Of a stretch of DNA of 64,000 nt, positions 34,726 through 47,500 are shown piece after piece (the first letter of the stretch is position 1; every line of letters begins with the position of its first letter). A program made the translations under genes and the position numbers. This DNA comes from Carettochelys insculpta (taxonomy: Eukaryota; Chordata; Testudines; Carettochelyidae), in contig NC_134138.1 of NCBI RefSeq assembly GCF_033958435.1, positions 188,081,298 to 188,145,297 of the forward strand, given 5' to 3'. The notes under the pieces were generated by a model. That model was not told the DNA's origin. It worked only from the letters and a program-made list of their open reading frames with translations, and searched no databases.

Positions 34726-35649
34726 CACTCATCCCTCGCTATATGAGCACAATTGGTTCCTAACTTTTTGCTCATAGGTGAAAACTCGTAAGAGGGACAC
34801 TAAACTCCTATTAAAATATGTGTAACAGTCTCTGATTGGTTCCAAGTGCTCGGAGTGGCGGCAGGTGGGGCTGCTTTTGAAAGGTAAGTGAACCTGGGGT
34901 TGTGGGGGGTTAAAGGCTGGGGGCAGTTTGGGGACATCTGTGGGAGGGAGAGTTAAAAGATGGTGGCGAGTGGGGTGGAGTGGGGGGCAGGGTTCAGGCT
35001 GCTGCAGGTTGGGTCTGTGAGGCCGGTGGGGTGTGAGTGTGGTGTGTGTTAAGTCTGTGACAGTTTTGGTCTGAGGGACCACGGGGGTTAGGCTGCAATG
35101 GTTCGGGTGTGCGGGGCAATGGGGGATTTAAGTTTCGGCAGTTCGGGCACACAGGGCTGGCAAGGGGTTTAGGTTGCGGCGGTTCAGGTGCACGGGGCCA
35201 ACGGGGGGGGGTTAAGTTGCCACAGTTGGAATGTGTGGGGGCCAGTGGGGGGGGTTTAAGTTCTGGCGGGTCAGGCATACGGGGGCCAGTAGGGGGTTCA
35301 AATTGTGGTGATTCAGGCTTGCGGGGGCTGGCGGGGGTTTAAGTTGCAACAGTTTGGGTGGGTGGGGGTCGGTGGGGGGGTTAGGTTTCAGCAGTTTTGG
35401 CATGTGGGGGCTGGCAGGTGGTTTAAGTTGCAGCAGTTCATGTGCACAGGGGTCAGTGGGGGGTTTAAGTTGCTGCAGTTTGGGTCTGCGGGGGGGGGGT
35501 CAGGCTGCAGTGGGTTGGGGCTGCGGGGAGGGGTAAGTCTTGTATTAGCAGGGGGAGTTCACTCGTCCAGTGAACAAAAGGTCAGTATATGCGTCCCTCG
35601 TTTAAGCAAGTCCTAGTAAATAAAGTACTTGTTTAATGAGGGCTGACTG
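34726..35649. mobile_element. pogo/Tigger-like element with internal minisatellite, copy 2
   Basis: The ends CACTCATCCCTCGCTATATG and GTTTAATGAGGGCTGACTG lie between TA dinucleotides (34,724-34,725 and 35,650-35,651). The interior from about 34,970 to 35,530 is a G-rich array of about 45-bp units of the form GGGGG(T)TTAAGTTGC..CAGTT. It is 924 bp with no transposase. Confidence 0.82.
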
Positions 35650-35651
35650 TA

Positions 35652-36689
35652 TAGTACATATAATATATGTAGAAGCAGATCTTCAGATGGTATAAACTGT
35701 TACGTCTTCAATGGCGATTAATAATTTACACCAGCTGCCTCTGAACCTCTAGCCACATCAGACTCAGATCCTGTGTCACCCTAAAGGTGCTGCAAAATCA
35801 CAATGCATACAAGAGATCTCAATCCCAAGGAAGGAAGTGTATTTAAGAGGTCAGACGCACCAACTCTATAGGACAATGGAGCCTATGCAGTCTACAGAAC
35901 ATTACAGGTAATGGAAGATTCTTTTCCCTGTAACAGGTGCAGAGCTTGTGTCTGAGGCAAAAGGCTGAAAGGCCTACTCCTCTAAATTCTGTTCTGTCCT
36001 GAACGTAAGCAGTGTTTTCAGTAACCGCATGTCGAGTATGCTGAACTTTTGTCCATCAACTGATTTAATGTGATAGTAAGAGGTGAAAGGTGACATATTC
36101 CCTATAATCCCATGGGAAACAGATGCAAATGAAGACTGCTGAGAAGTTCCTGGTATTCACAGTATGCTGCCTTAAACTCCAGAAGAGCAGCATTCACAGA
36201 AGTGCTGAGCTAGATGCAACTAAACCAATTTTCTGCAGCAACTAAGACCTTTCAAATACCTTTCTCTGCTCTTTACTATAACAACAGATATTTGTGCTGA
36301 GAATCTCCCTATAGTGCCAGTACTTGCTCTTGGACTACTACAGTTATACACAGATGTAGTAGTTAGTGCATTATAAGTACCAATCATGGGGCAAAGAGAC
36401 AACAGCTAACAAAATAGAATGTCAGCATTTTAAATTGTTACGTCTATATTGTTCATTCCTTTACAACAAGTTATTCTGAAATATTGAACAATACTATACT
36501 TAGAGCTGACGCCATGTCTATATTGAAAATTCAATTAATCCTTCTTTATAAATGATGTAACAATTACACAAATATAACATTATATATTGTGTGAAGGATG
36601 ACACCTGGGAAGCTATTTTAAGAACAGATTCCTCTCAGCCCACCTTCTCCCCAAAAGTCAGAACAATTAGAACTATCATTTTGTGACAT
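35652..36689. other. No gene seen
   Basis: AT-rich DNA. GATGGTATAAACTG..ATTTACACCAGCTG near 35,690-35,730 may be a trace of an old palindromic repeat. Confidence 0.35.
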
Positions 36690-36940
36690 CTGTGCAGGCC
36701 CAAGGCTGGGAGGGAATGGGGCAGTTGCCCCAAGGTCCAGCGATTTAAAGGAGGCAGGAGCTTCCAGCTGTCACCACTGCTACAGTTGAAGTTGTGGTGG
36801 GTGGAGGCTTACAGCTTTTAAAACACCGATGAAATGCCACTCCACATGGCTCTGAGGACTGGGGGAGTCCCAGCACTATGTTCCAGGAAGCATTGCCCCA
36901 GCCTTGCCTCTTCTGGCCCTGCTTGCAAGCACCCATCCAC
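36690..36940 (+). repeat. GC-rich dispersed repeat, unclassified
   Basis: GGGGCAGTTGCCCCAAGG, GGAGCTTCCAGCTGTCACC and GCTACAGTTGAAGTTGTGG are related to the complement of 19,970-20,270. Probably the same family. Confidence 0.4.
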
Positions 36941-36943
36941 ATA

Positions 36944-37361
36944 CAGTAATCCCCGGTATGCATGCTTTTGATTTGCGCTTCACTCGCATTAATGTGAGTT
37001 AAGTGCAAATTGAAAGTGCCCCAGTCCCTGTCTCCCCCAGCTGGGGGAAACAGTGGAGAAGCTGCGCCTCAGCAGTTCTCTGCCTGCCTGGCTCCCCCAG
37101 CTGGGAGAAACCGTGCCACTGCATCTGTCTGCCCACCCGGCTCCTGCAGCTGGTGCTGGTCTGTTTCCCAACTCCTGCCAGTGGAGGGGATCCAGGAGCC
37201 AAGCTGCCGCCTGGTCCATGCCTCCCCACCACTCACTGGAGCCAGGAAACTGACCAGGACTGGTGCCCTCATTAGTTTCTTCACTCTCCCATGTTGTGCG
37301 GGAAACCTGGCTTATGCAGGGGTTGCGAGAATGCAACTCCTGCGTAAATTGGGGTCTACTC
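36944..37361. mobile_element. Tigger-like non-autonomous element
   Basis: Starts CAGTAATCCCCGGTATGCAT and ends AAATTGGGGTCTACTC, an imperfect inverted pair, between TA dinucleotides at 36,942-36,943 and 37,362-37,363. The interior repeats CTCCCCCAGCTGGG..GAAAC. 418 bp, non-coding. Confidence 0.72.
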
Positions 37362-37363
37362 TA

Positions 37364-39224
37364 TTTTGCCCAGGGGCTTGCAGCAGCTGTCAGTCCCCTT
37401 GCCTTTGTTTGATCGACAAAGACATGGGATTGTGCCTTCTCAGAAGGATCAAGAGATAGTGAGGCTGGTTTTGTACAAATACATACATTTTCCCAAATCC
37501 CTTAAAGCATCTAGATGTGTGTTTTTACTTCTTTGTAACATATAAAGATTCATGTGCTAAAAATGAGAGGACTAAAAATGTACTGGCAAAATAACTTACT
37601 TTTAACACCTGTGTCTTTTTTTTTTCAAGAACCTCTTCAAATTCCTGCTTCCAATTCTATGCAAGTGGCATAAAGTCTAATGTCTAAACTAGTGAATTCC
37701 AAACAAAGGCATTTTTTCCATCTCCCTGACAATATGCTTCTGCCTCTTAATTATTATTGACAAATACAAATGTAGTGGCTAGCACAGATTTTCAAGGGGT
37801 TTTGTTTTCTCCATACATTTTTAGATATTGTTCTATCCTGAATGTAAGTGGTGTTTTCAGTAGCTGCATGTCAAGTCAGCTGAACTTTTGTCCATCATCT
37901 GATTTCATGTGATAATAAGACTGTTTGCTAAACAATGAAAGGCCATTATGTACTAGCTGTTCTTCCTGTCTTAATCTTTGATGTATTCAGAATGTGTCAA
38001 AACCTTACTTCAGCTCTCCAGAAAAGTGCCGTATGTTCATCTGTCTAGCCCAGTCTGTCCGCAACAGCAAACGGGGGAGTGGCAGCTACTAAAGTCAAGT
38101 TCAAAAGCAGGTCAGAAAGTAGATCTCTGTAGTAAGCAGTCTGTTGGCTACTAGAAAATTCTGTTCCCATTAGGACAAAGGCCATAGCTGTACCTAACTC
38201 AAAGATGGCTTTTCATCACCTTTTCAAAACCCAACAGCAAATAATAGTTTAAAAGTGATTACGACCCAGCATTGGACTAAAGTGGATGACAGAGGTGGGA
38301 AAAAGGGTGGTCCCCCAGGAAGTAAATCTGATCTCTCTCAAATGGGTGTAAATCAGAGCTACATCATCAAGATCAGGGATGTTACACCACTGCAGAGCTT
38401 TTATGAGCCCAGAATCAGGGTCACAGTCTTTAGAGCAGAGCAGTAGGTAAAATGCATCAGAGTGCACTCTGCCATTTACTCCAGAAAAAGCTACAAAAGT
38501 CTCTCACCAGCTCTGAAAGGAACCATATTGTTTCACAGCATAAGCCAACAGACGTGGCAAATGTGTGCTGATATGCTTGCCTTGGGGAGAAGGTTAGTCA
38601 CCATTACTTCTGCCAGATGGATTCAAACACCATTTTAATCAACTGGTTTGTCAGTGTGATTAAGTCATTGCTGGTACAAAATGCTTTAATCTCTAGATGC
38701 CTCCAAGGACAATTAATATGCCCCCATTCTATTGAATAAATGGCTATTTTACCATGTGAAAATGATAACTTTCATTGTTGTTGCTGCCACAAACTGGCTA
38801 ATCATTCCAGCTGCAAAGCAGAACAAGGAAGTAACCAATTTAGCCTTCTGGGTTCAGTTATAGCTGCTGTAGTCTCCAGGGTAAAACAAAACAAACTTTG
38901 ACTAATTTTCAGTGCTATTTTGTTATTGTATATTTGGACTGTGTTAAGGAAAACTAGTATGAAGCTAGAAAATATCTTATTGTTAGGAAACCCGAGAAAA
39001 AAATTAAATAAAATAAAAAAACCCCTCAGGACTGGACAAGTGAAAAATAACCAACTAGGTACTTGCTAGGTGAGCTGCACTTAAACGGCACTGAACAGGT
39101 GAAGAATTGTATGTTTTGCTTATGTCCTGCTAAATTCACCCACTGGCCCAGGTTGGCAAGTTGCATCCCATATGGCACTTTTGAAGAGTGTATACGTCTA
39201 TGATTACATTTACATTGCAACCAG
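37364..39224. other. No gene seen
   Basis: AT-rich DNA. A segment near 37,835-37,920 (TGTAAGTGGTGTTTTCAGTA, then TGAACTTTTGTCCATCA) recurs from 36,005 as a diverged copy about 1.8 kb upstream. Nothing coding. Confidence 0.45.
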
Positions 39225-39470
39225 GGGTGTAACTTGTAGTTTGTGCAGACAAATTCACTCTAGCTTTAACTTAGCTAGCTTGGTAAAAATAGACAAGACA
39301 TGCCAGTGCAAGCTAACAACAGGGGTCAGGTAAGTTTATTTCTCCCATGCTGAAGCCACACTCCCATATCCTCACTGCTATTTTTGTGTGGTAGCTAGAT
39401 TAGAGCTATTGTGGATATGTCTGCATAAGCTGAAAAATCACACCTCCCCTTTACAGTATAGCTATATCCA
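39225..39470. mobile_element. Non-autonomous DNA element, decayed
   Basis: Contains GTGGATATGTCTGCATAAGC at its right and GTGTAACTTG..TTGTGCAGACAAATTC at its left, with TAGCTTTAACTTAGCTAGCT in between. It resembles turtle MITEs with TGTCTACA-type tips. Tentative. Confidence 0.4.
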
Positions 39471-39478
39471 TCCTTTGT

Positions 39479-39640
39479 AATATTACTACTACTTAGTATT
39501 TATTTAGATCTCCAACTGCATTCCAAAAATGGTTCGTGCTACCATTCTCAATTTCCAAACGGGAAAAGTGAGACACTAAGAGGTCAAAGCTAAAATTTTC
39601 CACATGGACTTCAGATTTTGAATGCTCAACTTGGCTTTCA
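39479..39640 (-). mobile_element. MIR-like SINE remnant
   Basis: ATTTCCAAACGGGAAAAGTGAGACACTAAGAGGTCAAAG resembles the reversed MIR core in word order (described here as separate blocks TTTCCAAACGGGAAAAG and GAGACACTAAGAGGTCA). Old and diverged. Confidence 0.5.
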
Positions 39641-39885
39641 GATATACTACATGCTAGCTACTCCCACTGACATGAACAAGAGTTCTGAGTGCTTAGCACT
39701 CCTGAAAAATCAAGCCCAAAGTGTTTCTGAAGTTTGTCACCACAAAACTGAGGTATCTAGTATTAGTTTAGTGGAAAAGTATGAAAATGCTGGCCTATGT
39801 AATTGCTTAACATCATACAATGGCACAATGAGAGAGGTGGAAACAGAATCCAGGTCTCATGATTTACAGTCTGCTGCTCTAATTT

Positions 39886-39998
39886 CAGAGGGGTATGTTA
39901 ATCTGTATCAGCAAAAACAACAAGGAAACCTATCACACCTTAAAGACTAACATTTATTTGGGCATAAGCTTTTGTGAGCAAAAACCCACTTCATCAGT
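39886..39998 (+). mobile_element. Turtle-type SINE
   Basis: GGGGTATGTTAATCTGTATC, CACCTTAAAGACTAACATTT and AAAACCCACTTCATCAG occur in the order expected of the tRNA-derived turtle SINE. Confidence 0.78.
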
Positions 39999-41627
39999 CT
40001 GCTCTATTCTACCAACTGTTCTTCCTGCAGATGGTCCTGAGTCACAAAAGTAAAGACTTGACTTTATTTTTCAGAATTTAGTGATGTTCTCATCTGGAGA
40101 TTTAGTTTGGCTTGGCTGATAATAAAGTTAGCAAGTTGCCCAGCATTTGGATGTGAATTTTCCAAATGTCAGTGCTGCTTACATCTGGATTCTTCAATAT
40201 ACTCTGTAGCAGGTATTCTCCCTCATGTGCAATTTGTGGCATTTCTGCCTCTTGGTGAAATTTTCAAGAAAAATTGAGTAAGAGGCCATTTTTTTAAATT
40301 TTAAACTCAGATTATATATACTTGCCAGTCAAGGTGCTGCTCCATATGTTAACCATACAATAGAATTACAGCTAGTCTTGGGGAGAGAGAGGAACAAAAT
40401 GTTTACAGTCAATCTTAACTGAACATTTAAAAAAAACAAAACAACAAAAAAAGCAAACCTCCACTAATCTCCTTTTGACTTAAAAAGGGCAAAACCAATT
40501 AAATTTGAGAAGCAGTCTTCTGGCATAATCAAGGTGAGAGAGACATTACATTTTCTTTATTCAAACTTTTATGCCATATTAAAGATAATTTCCATCTTAT
40601 TCTTGTCTGTCAAAGATATATTATTTCAGCAGTGCCGATACAAAAGGACTTTTAAAAATGTGAAGATCACAAATCTGATCACAATTAGGAGGAATGAATG
40701 AATGAATGTGTAGTTCATTTATTTTCCATATGCATCTAATCTGGGAAACTGACTTACTCTTTTGCTTTTCAGGCTGGATCCAGTTCAGTTTTGCATTTGA
40801 ACTATTCTGCCTCACCCATGCTTGACTAGAGATAGCCAAAGTTCACCAAGGCTGGAGAGAAAAACTCTACACAATAAGGAGGCACCAAGCTCATCTATTA
40901 TAACATTAAATTTCTATTCAGAGTTGAAAATCGATAAGGTCTTGCCAATTTGTTTTTAAAAATGCTTAGAAATGTATAGTATGGATATAATTTTACACTG
41001 ATAATCTAATAAATATAACAAACAATCAACTGTTAGAGGCATTCACGGTATCATTCCCAGATTAGACAGTCATGTAATTGCGCTCTGTCTCACAATGCCA
41101 ATAAGCCACAGGGAAAATTAAAGCAGGACTGGTTCAGCATTTGCTGGCAGGAAAAAAGAAAGCACTATACAGGCACCAGCGTGAAGAAAGATAAGTGGTA
41201 ACTTCAAACCAAAAATAAAAATTATAGGCTTCACAATCTAAATGTTCCTCAAAAGAGAAATAGATTGAAAACAAAGATTCAGACTGCATTCAAATAATCC
41301 AAGTTCAGCACATGGTTGGGTGCTGTATCATGGCTACATGTAGTTATCAAGATTCCTAAAAATTGCGCAAGCCAGTTCTACACATCACTCTGTAATTACA
41401 GGTTAGTGTACATGTGCGGAGCAATGAATTTGGACAGAATGGCAGACCCCTTTTTGCACATATCAAATCTTTGCTGGTTTTTAAAGCAAATGGTTTTGAT
41501 TTCTTTTTCACATATTACATGTATGTGTTTAGCTGATGATTGTGCCATACATGCAGGACATGTTCTAACTCAATACCAATGGCTTTATACTCAGCAAATG
41601 GTATGTCTGTCTCTTTAAAACGGGTGA
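39999..41627. other. No gene seen
   Basis: AT-rich DNA with a short GAAT repeat at 40,692-40,706. No coding evidence. Confidence 0.35.
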
Positions 41628-41680
41628 ATATATATATATATATACATATATACATATATACACACACATATATATATATT
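41628..41680. repeat. TA/CA dinucleotide microsatellite
   Basis: Alternating TA with interspersed CATATA and CACACA. It also forms a weak inverted repeat. Confidence 0.9.
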
Positions 41681-43073
41681 CCATTGAGTATGATATCCTT
41701 ACCAAAGATCAAGGAAACGAGAACAAACTTATTAAAATGTAGATATATGTTCGATCATCAGCAAAACATCTTATGAACGAGAAAATACAGAAAAATAACA
41801 CCAAGCTTTAACTTTCATTTTATTTAATTATATAGTATCCTATACCTGTATGGTTTCTTTCAGAGGATCAATGACTACAGAAGCACACCATAAATCATAT
41901 ACTGAGCCTGATTCTGATCTTATCTTTGCTCTCATAGAGCTGAAAAACCAAGGGCCACTTAAGTGAATGGAGTTTTGCTGGAGATACACAGATGTAACTA
42001 GAGTAAAATCTTGTCCACTGATATAAACAGAACTACCACTGATGTACACCTGTGAGTGAGTTTCAAAATCAGGCCACCTGAAAACAGAATCACTGCCAGT
42101 GGAATGTACCTCTCTCTCAGGGTGGAGAGCTGTGTCTTACTTTTTCCATCCATCAGAGGAATAAATGTTGTTATGTGCATGTGCAGATGTGCACCGCCAA
42201 CAGAAACACATGCTGAACACTTAGGATAGCTGTGGATGCTCAGCCAATAACCTGGGCAGCACCTGAATCTCTCCCAGGTAGCTGCCCAAGCACTCAGCCT
42301 ACAGGGGATACTGGTGGACAGTAGCATCTAACTAGTGCATTACATGAAGCAGAACCACTGAGGGTGGAGAAAGTTGGAGTAAACCCCTCCTACTTAAAAC
42401 AGCATTTTTCTCTGCCAACCAGGAGCAGTTTGGGGATGGGGGGTCCTCATATACATAAGAATGCCATATACTAAATGTCATGGTACTCATTTTATACAAT
42501 TCACAACAGCGAAGGCTAAACCGCCTCACCCAGGATTTGAATCTGAGATGTCGGAGTCTAGTTATTTCAGAACTGACACTTAGGCCCTTGAGTTGCCTCT
42601 TTGTGGTGCTAGTAAAATCAGCTACATATTCCAGTGGGTCATAAGGAGGCTGACTCATTCTGGCAGTTTACATTCCGTACATGAGTAACTTTCCCACTTA
42701 CTAAAGGAAACCCTCCAGATAAAGAAACATGCTAAAGAAGTGTCATAATCAGAACCAGCCTTGCAATTTCCAGGGATCTGCAATACTAGGGCAAAATTTC
42801 AGCTTTTTTTTAAAGCAGGTTTATAGCCCTTCCTTCACTAAAATAGCCTTGTGACCTAAATTTATTGCTAGAATTGAAAGTTTATTATTGATTGTTCCTA
42901 AATATTATCAGTCATCCACAGTTCCCTCTCCCGCAAAAAATTCTTTGAGATTATAAAAAGTCATGGGCACAGGTCCTTTGAAGTTCTGGAAAGATCTCAC
43001 ATGAGCATCTCACAGTGAGGCTCAATTAATTAAAGGCCCTGAACAGTCAAAAAGGGGCTTCTCGATTAACATA
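41681..43073. other. No gene; old palindromic repeat in part
   Basis: At 41,898-42,075 GCCTGATTCTGATCTTA..GAGTTTTGCTGG..GGTGTACACCTGTGAGT-like words recall an old palindromic reptile repeat. The rest is unique. Confidence 0.35.
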
Positions 43074-43935
43074 GGCTACATCTAAACTACAGCGACCTTT
43101 TGAAAGATCTTCTGAAAGATATCTTCCGGATCTTCTTTCACAACAACTTGGCCACACAGAAAAGTGGACCTATCTTTCAATCTGCTCTCTCAAAAGAGCC
43201 ATCTGCCCTTTTGAAAGGGAGCAGACATACAGCCCCGGCTGCTCTTTTGAAAGAACGGGACAGAAATGCTAGAGACGAGTCGGATGGCTATCAAGCCCTT
43301 CCAGGAGCTGCAGCCAGACACTCCCTTAAAAGGCCCTTCCCAACCCCCCTCACCACACGTTACTGAGGCCTGCCATGCTGCCCACAGCACAGCTAAGCCC
43401 ATGAACAGTTCTGAGGCTTAGAGCCGAGAGCCGTGGACTGTTGGCATCTCCAGACCCACATGCTCACCTCAGCTGGGCTGCTGTCCACCACCATTGCAGC
43501 CACCCTTCATGCCCTCCAATGGCAGAGACCTGTCCCTGGGGCCCCTGAACCCCTACCACACCTCTCACCCTTCCACCCCTCGTGCCATCCCCCCACTCCT
43601 CTCTCCCATTACCCTTCTCCCCGCCCCCAGTAATAAGGGACACATGGGTGCTGACTGAAAGAACTATTTATTAACAGACACCAAAACCTTGTAAACATTA
43701 AAAACAAACAAAAACAAAACAAAAAACCTGACAACTATTTACAAAGGGGGAAACTATATAGACAGGGCAGGCTCAGGACTAAGGGTAGGGGGGCCTCAAG
43801 CTGCAGCAGCCCCTCTCACGCTGGGTGTGGGGGCCCTTTTGAGGCTGGGATGAGGCAGGGACCACAGGGAGGTAGGGGCATTAGGGGAGGCAGTGGGCTC
43901 AGTCAAACTGAACCAAACTGTAAATGGTGGATATA
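43074..43935 (+). mobile_element. Deleted Harbinger-family derivative, right end lost
   Basis: Begins GGCTACATCTAAACTACAGC. CTCCCTTAAAAGGCCCTTCC near 43,320 matches the promoter motif of copies A and B. From about 43,640 GAACTATTTATTAACAG, ACAACTATTTACAAAGGGGG and AACTATATAGACAGG resemble the region between the two genes of copies A, B and C. The transposase body is missing. The remnant ends where the pogo-like element at 43,936 begins. Confidence 0.6.
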
Positions 43936-44529
43936 CACTCATCCCTCGCTCTGTGAGTACAACTGGTTCCCAAACTTTCCGCTCGCAGGCGAAAACTCGT
44001 AAGAGGGACAATAAATTACCATTAAATACACATTAAAGTCTCTTGATTGGTTCCTAGGTCTGCTAATTGGAGGAAGGAGTTGCAGCATGCAGCACTGCTT
44101 TTGAAAGTGAACCTTGGGTGGGCTGGGGAGACAATTACAGGCTGGGGGCAGTTTGGGGCCATGAGCGGGAGGGAGGGTTAAAACCTGGTGGTGGCTCCAG
44201 TGGAGGAGGTGGTGGCTTATTCCTTGGGCTGCAGCAGAGGTACCTCTGAGGGGTGTAGAGGAGCGGGGGGTTTTGGGGACCGGGCTGGGGTGGGTGTCGG
44301 GAGTAGGCCGGGCTGGGGGGTGCACAGGGAATTGTGGGCCGGGGTGATGGGAGCAGGCTGGGCCGGGGCTGCAGGTCTCCCCGCCCCCTGGCCAGGGACC
44401 CTGCAGCTGGCTCATATAAGTGGAGGGAAGTTCACTCTTTTAGTGAACAAAGGTACGTATGTATGTCCCTCGTTTTAGCGAGTATTCGTAAGTAAACTTA
44501 ACCTTAAAAAGTTAAACGAGGGGTGAGTG
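43936..44529. mobile_element. pogo/Tigger-like element, copy 3, short array
   Basis: Starts CACTCATCCCTCGCTCTGTG and ends TTAAACGAGGGGTGAGTG between TA dinucleotides (43,934-43,935 and 44,530-44,531). It is 594 bp; the G-rich interior (44,100-44,400) is shorter and less regular than in the other two copies. Confidence 0.82.
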
Positions 44530-44531
44530 TA

Positions 44532-47500
44532 TTGAAAACATTTCAAGCCACAGCACCTCTGCATGGGGATAATAATAGTAACCTATGCCACAGCAGTGCT
44601 GTCATGATTAATTAATGACTTTAAGGGCTGATCTCAGTGTTCAGCAGAATGCTCACCCTCTCTAGCAGATGGGGGTTGCTAGGCCCCAAGGACTCTTATT
44701 TATTTGGAAAACAAACTCTTGCAGAAGTTTTCTAAATGTTGGTGTTATGCACATAGTCAAGCAGGTAGTGCCACTTCTGCTGCAGGAGACTGAGGGGGGA
44801 AATAAAGATGCCCTCAACACATACATAATACTCAGATACTGACAGAAAATGAAGCAACTATAGTCAGTTTGTGTACCTCACAGATGTTATTAACTTTTCA
44901 ACCAAATCCCGAGGGTGGCTGCATGTACTCTAATATCTTCCTGGGGGACAAAGTTGATTCTGATTATGAGGTGGAGGGGAAAACTGATTCACAGGCTCAT
45001 CCAAAAATGCTAATTTTATTCCTGACTGTGCCAATATATAGGACAATATAGCCTGCTGTACACCCTGTATAAGCCCACACATAGCAACATTAGCATAAAA
45101 CTGAACTGTAGCTTTAAATAAGAAAATTCTAACTTTAAGCTGTTAAAAGCACTGCATTGAATTTAATCGATTCAAAAGTTGATAATTTTTATGCAACTGG
45201 AATTTTTTCACCCAAGCTTTCCAAAATATATGGCCATGTATTATTTCATCTTTCAAAGGGCTTTGAAGACTATGGGAAATATGCTACTGTAATTTCAATA
45301 GAATCCACAACTATCACCATATTGGAAATAATTTTGGGAGGCTTAGCTTTAGACTTTGTTCTGCTACATAATCAATGACCTTCCCTTTGTTGTGTCTCTC
45401 AAACCCTTTTTCCATCAGACAGCTCAGCATTCAGGCAATGCCACCTGAGCAGATGAAAGAATCCAGAAAGTACTGCAAAAATTGGTAAAATGAGAATGAA
45501 GAATGTGAGACAGATGCCTCTGTATAGCTTTTAAGATCAGATGAAGCCCTGAAGTGAAACTCATTCTCAAAAATACCAAGGAAACTATTTTTTATACATC
45601 CTGAATGCTTAGAAAAGAATATTTATTTTGTTGGTGGTACTTCTCCCAACCCACTAAAACTATGATTTTAATATGAAACACTGAAACAATAAATACTGTC
45701 ACTTGACTATAAACAGACTGATTACTATGTTGAGAGCCAGACAAGATATCTGATCTCAGCCCAAGCCAAGAATAAAAATTAAGGGTAAGAAAGAATGACA
45801 CAAAGACACTATCTAATAGGTTTTAGATGATCTTCCTGTGAAAGAGCGATAAATCCCATTTTCATTGACTCTGGCTTCCTGTTTACAGAGTTTTATTTTT
45901 AACAGAGACAAGCAGTTCAGCATACCATTTGACATTTGACAGAATAGAAATGCAGATTTTATTATGAATGAGGACGATAATTAAAAAGTATCAAAATCGG
46001 ACTGAGTGTTCTTGATCAAATATTTGGCTTTCCGAGCTTTCCCTTTCCTTCTCTTGCATTTAAAAAACCTGCAGCAACTTGTTCAAACATGGTAAATCCT
46101 GTTGTTCCAAATCCATTCAGTTTTCCAACTATGAATACAAAAATTATGGGAAGTGACACTAATAATGATAATTGCTTCAAATGTGTGTATAATAATGTTG
46201 CTTGCCACCATCAAAATGTAAATAGATATTGTTCTGTATGCCTACCACTGATAAAAATGATGATGGGCACTTTCTAAATATGAATTAGACAAATAAACCC
46301 TACATGACTAATTCTGTGACTGACAGAAAATTATCTTGGCTTCAGTATTCCAACGCTAGCAGCTCAATGAATATGAAGGCATGTCATCAGTCTCTTCACT
46401 GAAAAATTTATGATATTCCATAGTAGTTACTTAAATCATATTCTCAGTTCTTGCAGGGATTTTTATGGTATCATTTGCTAATGTATACCACAACTTTTTG
46501 CCTAATAATTAAGTCAATAATCAAGTAGTGTGACAAAAAATGAACAGTCACTTCTTTCTTAACAAAGGGTTTAGAATTGAAACCAAACCACAGCACAGTG
46601 AACCTTGGCTCTAGCTTTAAACACATTAACAGATATATATCTGTCTCTCATTTTGCCCACCATTTAGTAAAGTGCTGTATTAACCCATTCCCTTTGCCAG
46701 CAGGTGGAACCTGAAAGTCAGTTGTGCTGAGATATACTTGTATATAGGCAGTGCTCAGTCAGTTAGCTCGTCTTCCACAAAGGCAGAGTTTTGCTGACCC
46801 ATGAGGGATGGGCTGAACAAAATTCAATTCTGTTACAGTCAACAGGAAAGTAGGAAGGAAAATAGGATTAACAAACAAAGCCTAAAAAGCCCACAGCAGG
46901 AAATCATTATTTGGGCAATTGTTCACTTTGTTAAGAGACTGGACTGTATTAATATCTATCAGGGTACACTGCTGTGTTTGTGGTTCCTCTTTAGTACCAA
47001 GTCTAGTCTAATTATTTACAAAGCGGTCATACAGACTGGAGAAATTTGCCATTGTGTGGGATTTCCGAGGCATACATATGTCACTGATGGATAGCTTGGC
47101 ACTAGCTTATTCTGGTTGAAGTTGAGCGGGTTGGCCAAAATTGAATCAATACTACAGGAAGCTCAGGATGCCAACAGAAGTGGTTTTCAGAAATAGTTTG
47201 CTGACCATTACATCTGCAATGGATTAAGCATGTTAAATGGTTTGGTTTGAGTTAACATTTACGATAGAGATATACGTAAATAAATGCAACCATATATTTT
47301 GCTAACATATTTACAGTTAAAAGCTGTGTAGGAATTCATGTTGCATTATTTCACATGACCATTTAAAAATCTGTTTTTTAATGTTGTGCATTAGCAGACT
47401 AAAAAAATGTCTGTTTGACATTTCATCTAATATAATAGCTGTTAAGAAAGGAAAATCCCACAAGCTGCTGGAGCAGTTTGACACCTTAACACTATTATAA

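Noticed and set aside
45157..45378. A 73-codon frame ending in a hydrophobic ILEIILGGLALDF-like stretch, faintly like the end of a retroviral envelope transmembrane subunit.
   Set aside because: Only a few residues agree, the cysteine motif expected next is absent and no other viral sequence surrounds it. Probably chance.
46801..47094. A 97-codon plus-strand frame.
   Set aside because: No family resemblance, no neighbouring exon and no repeat context to support it.
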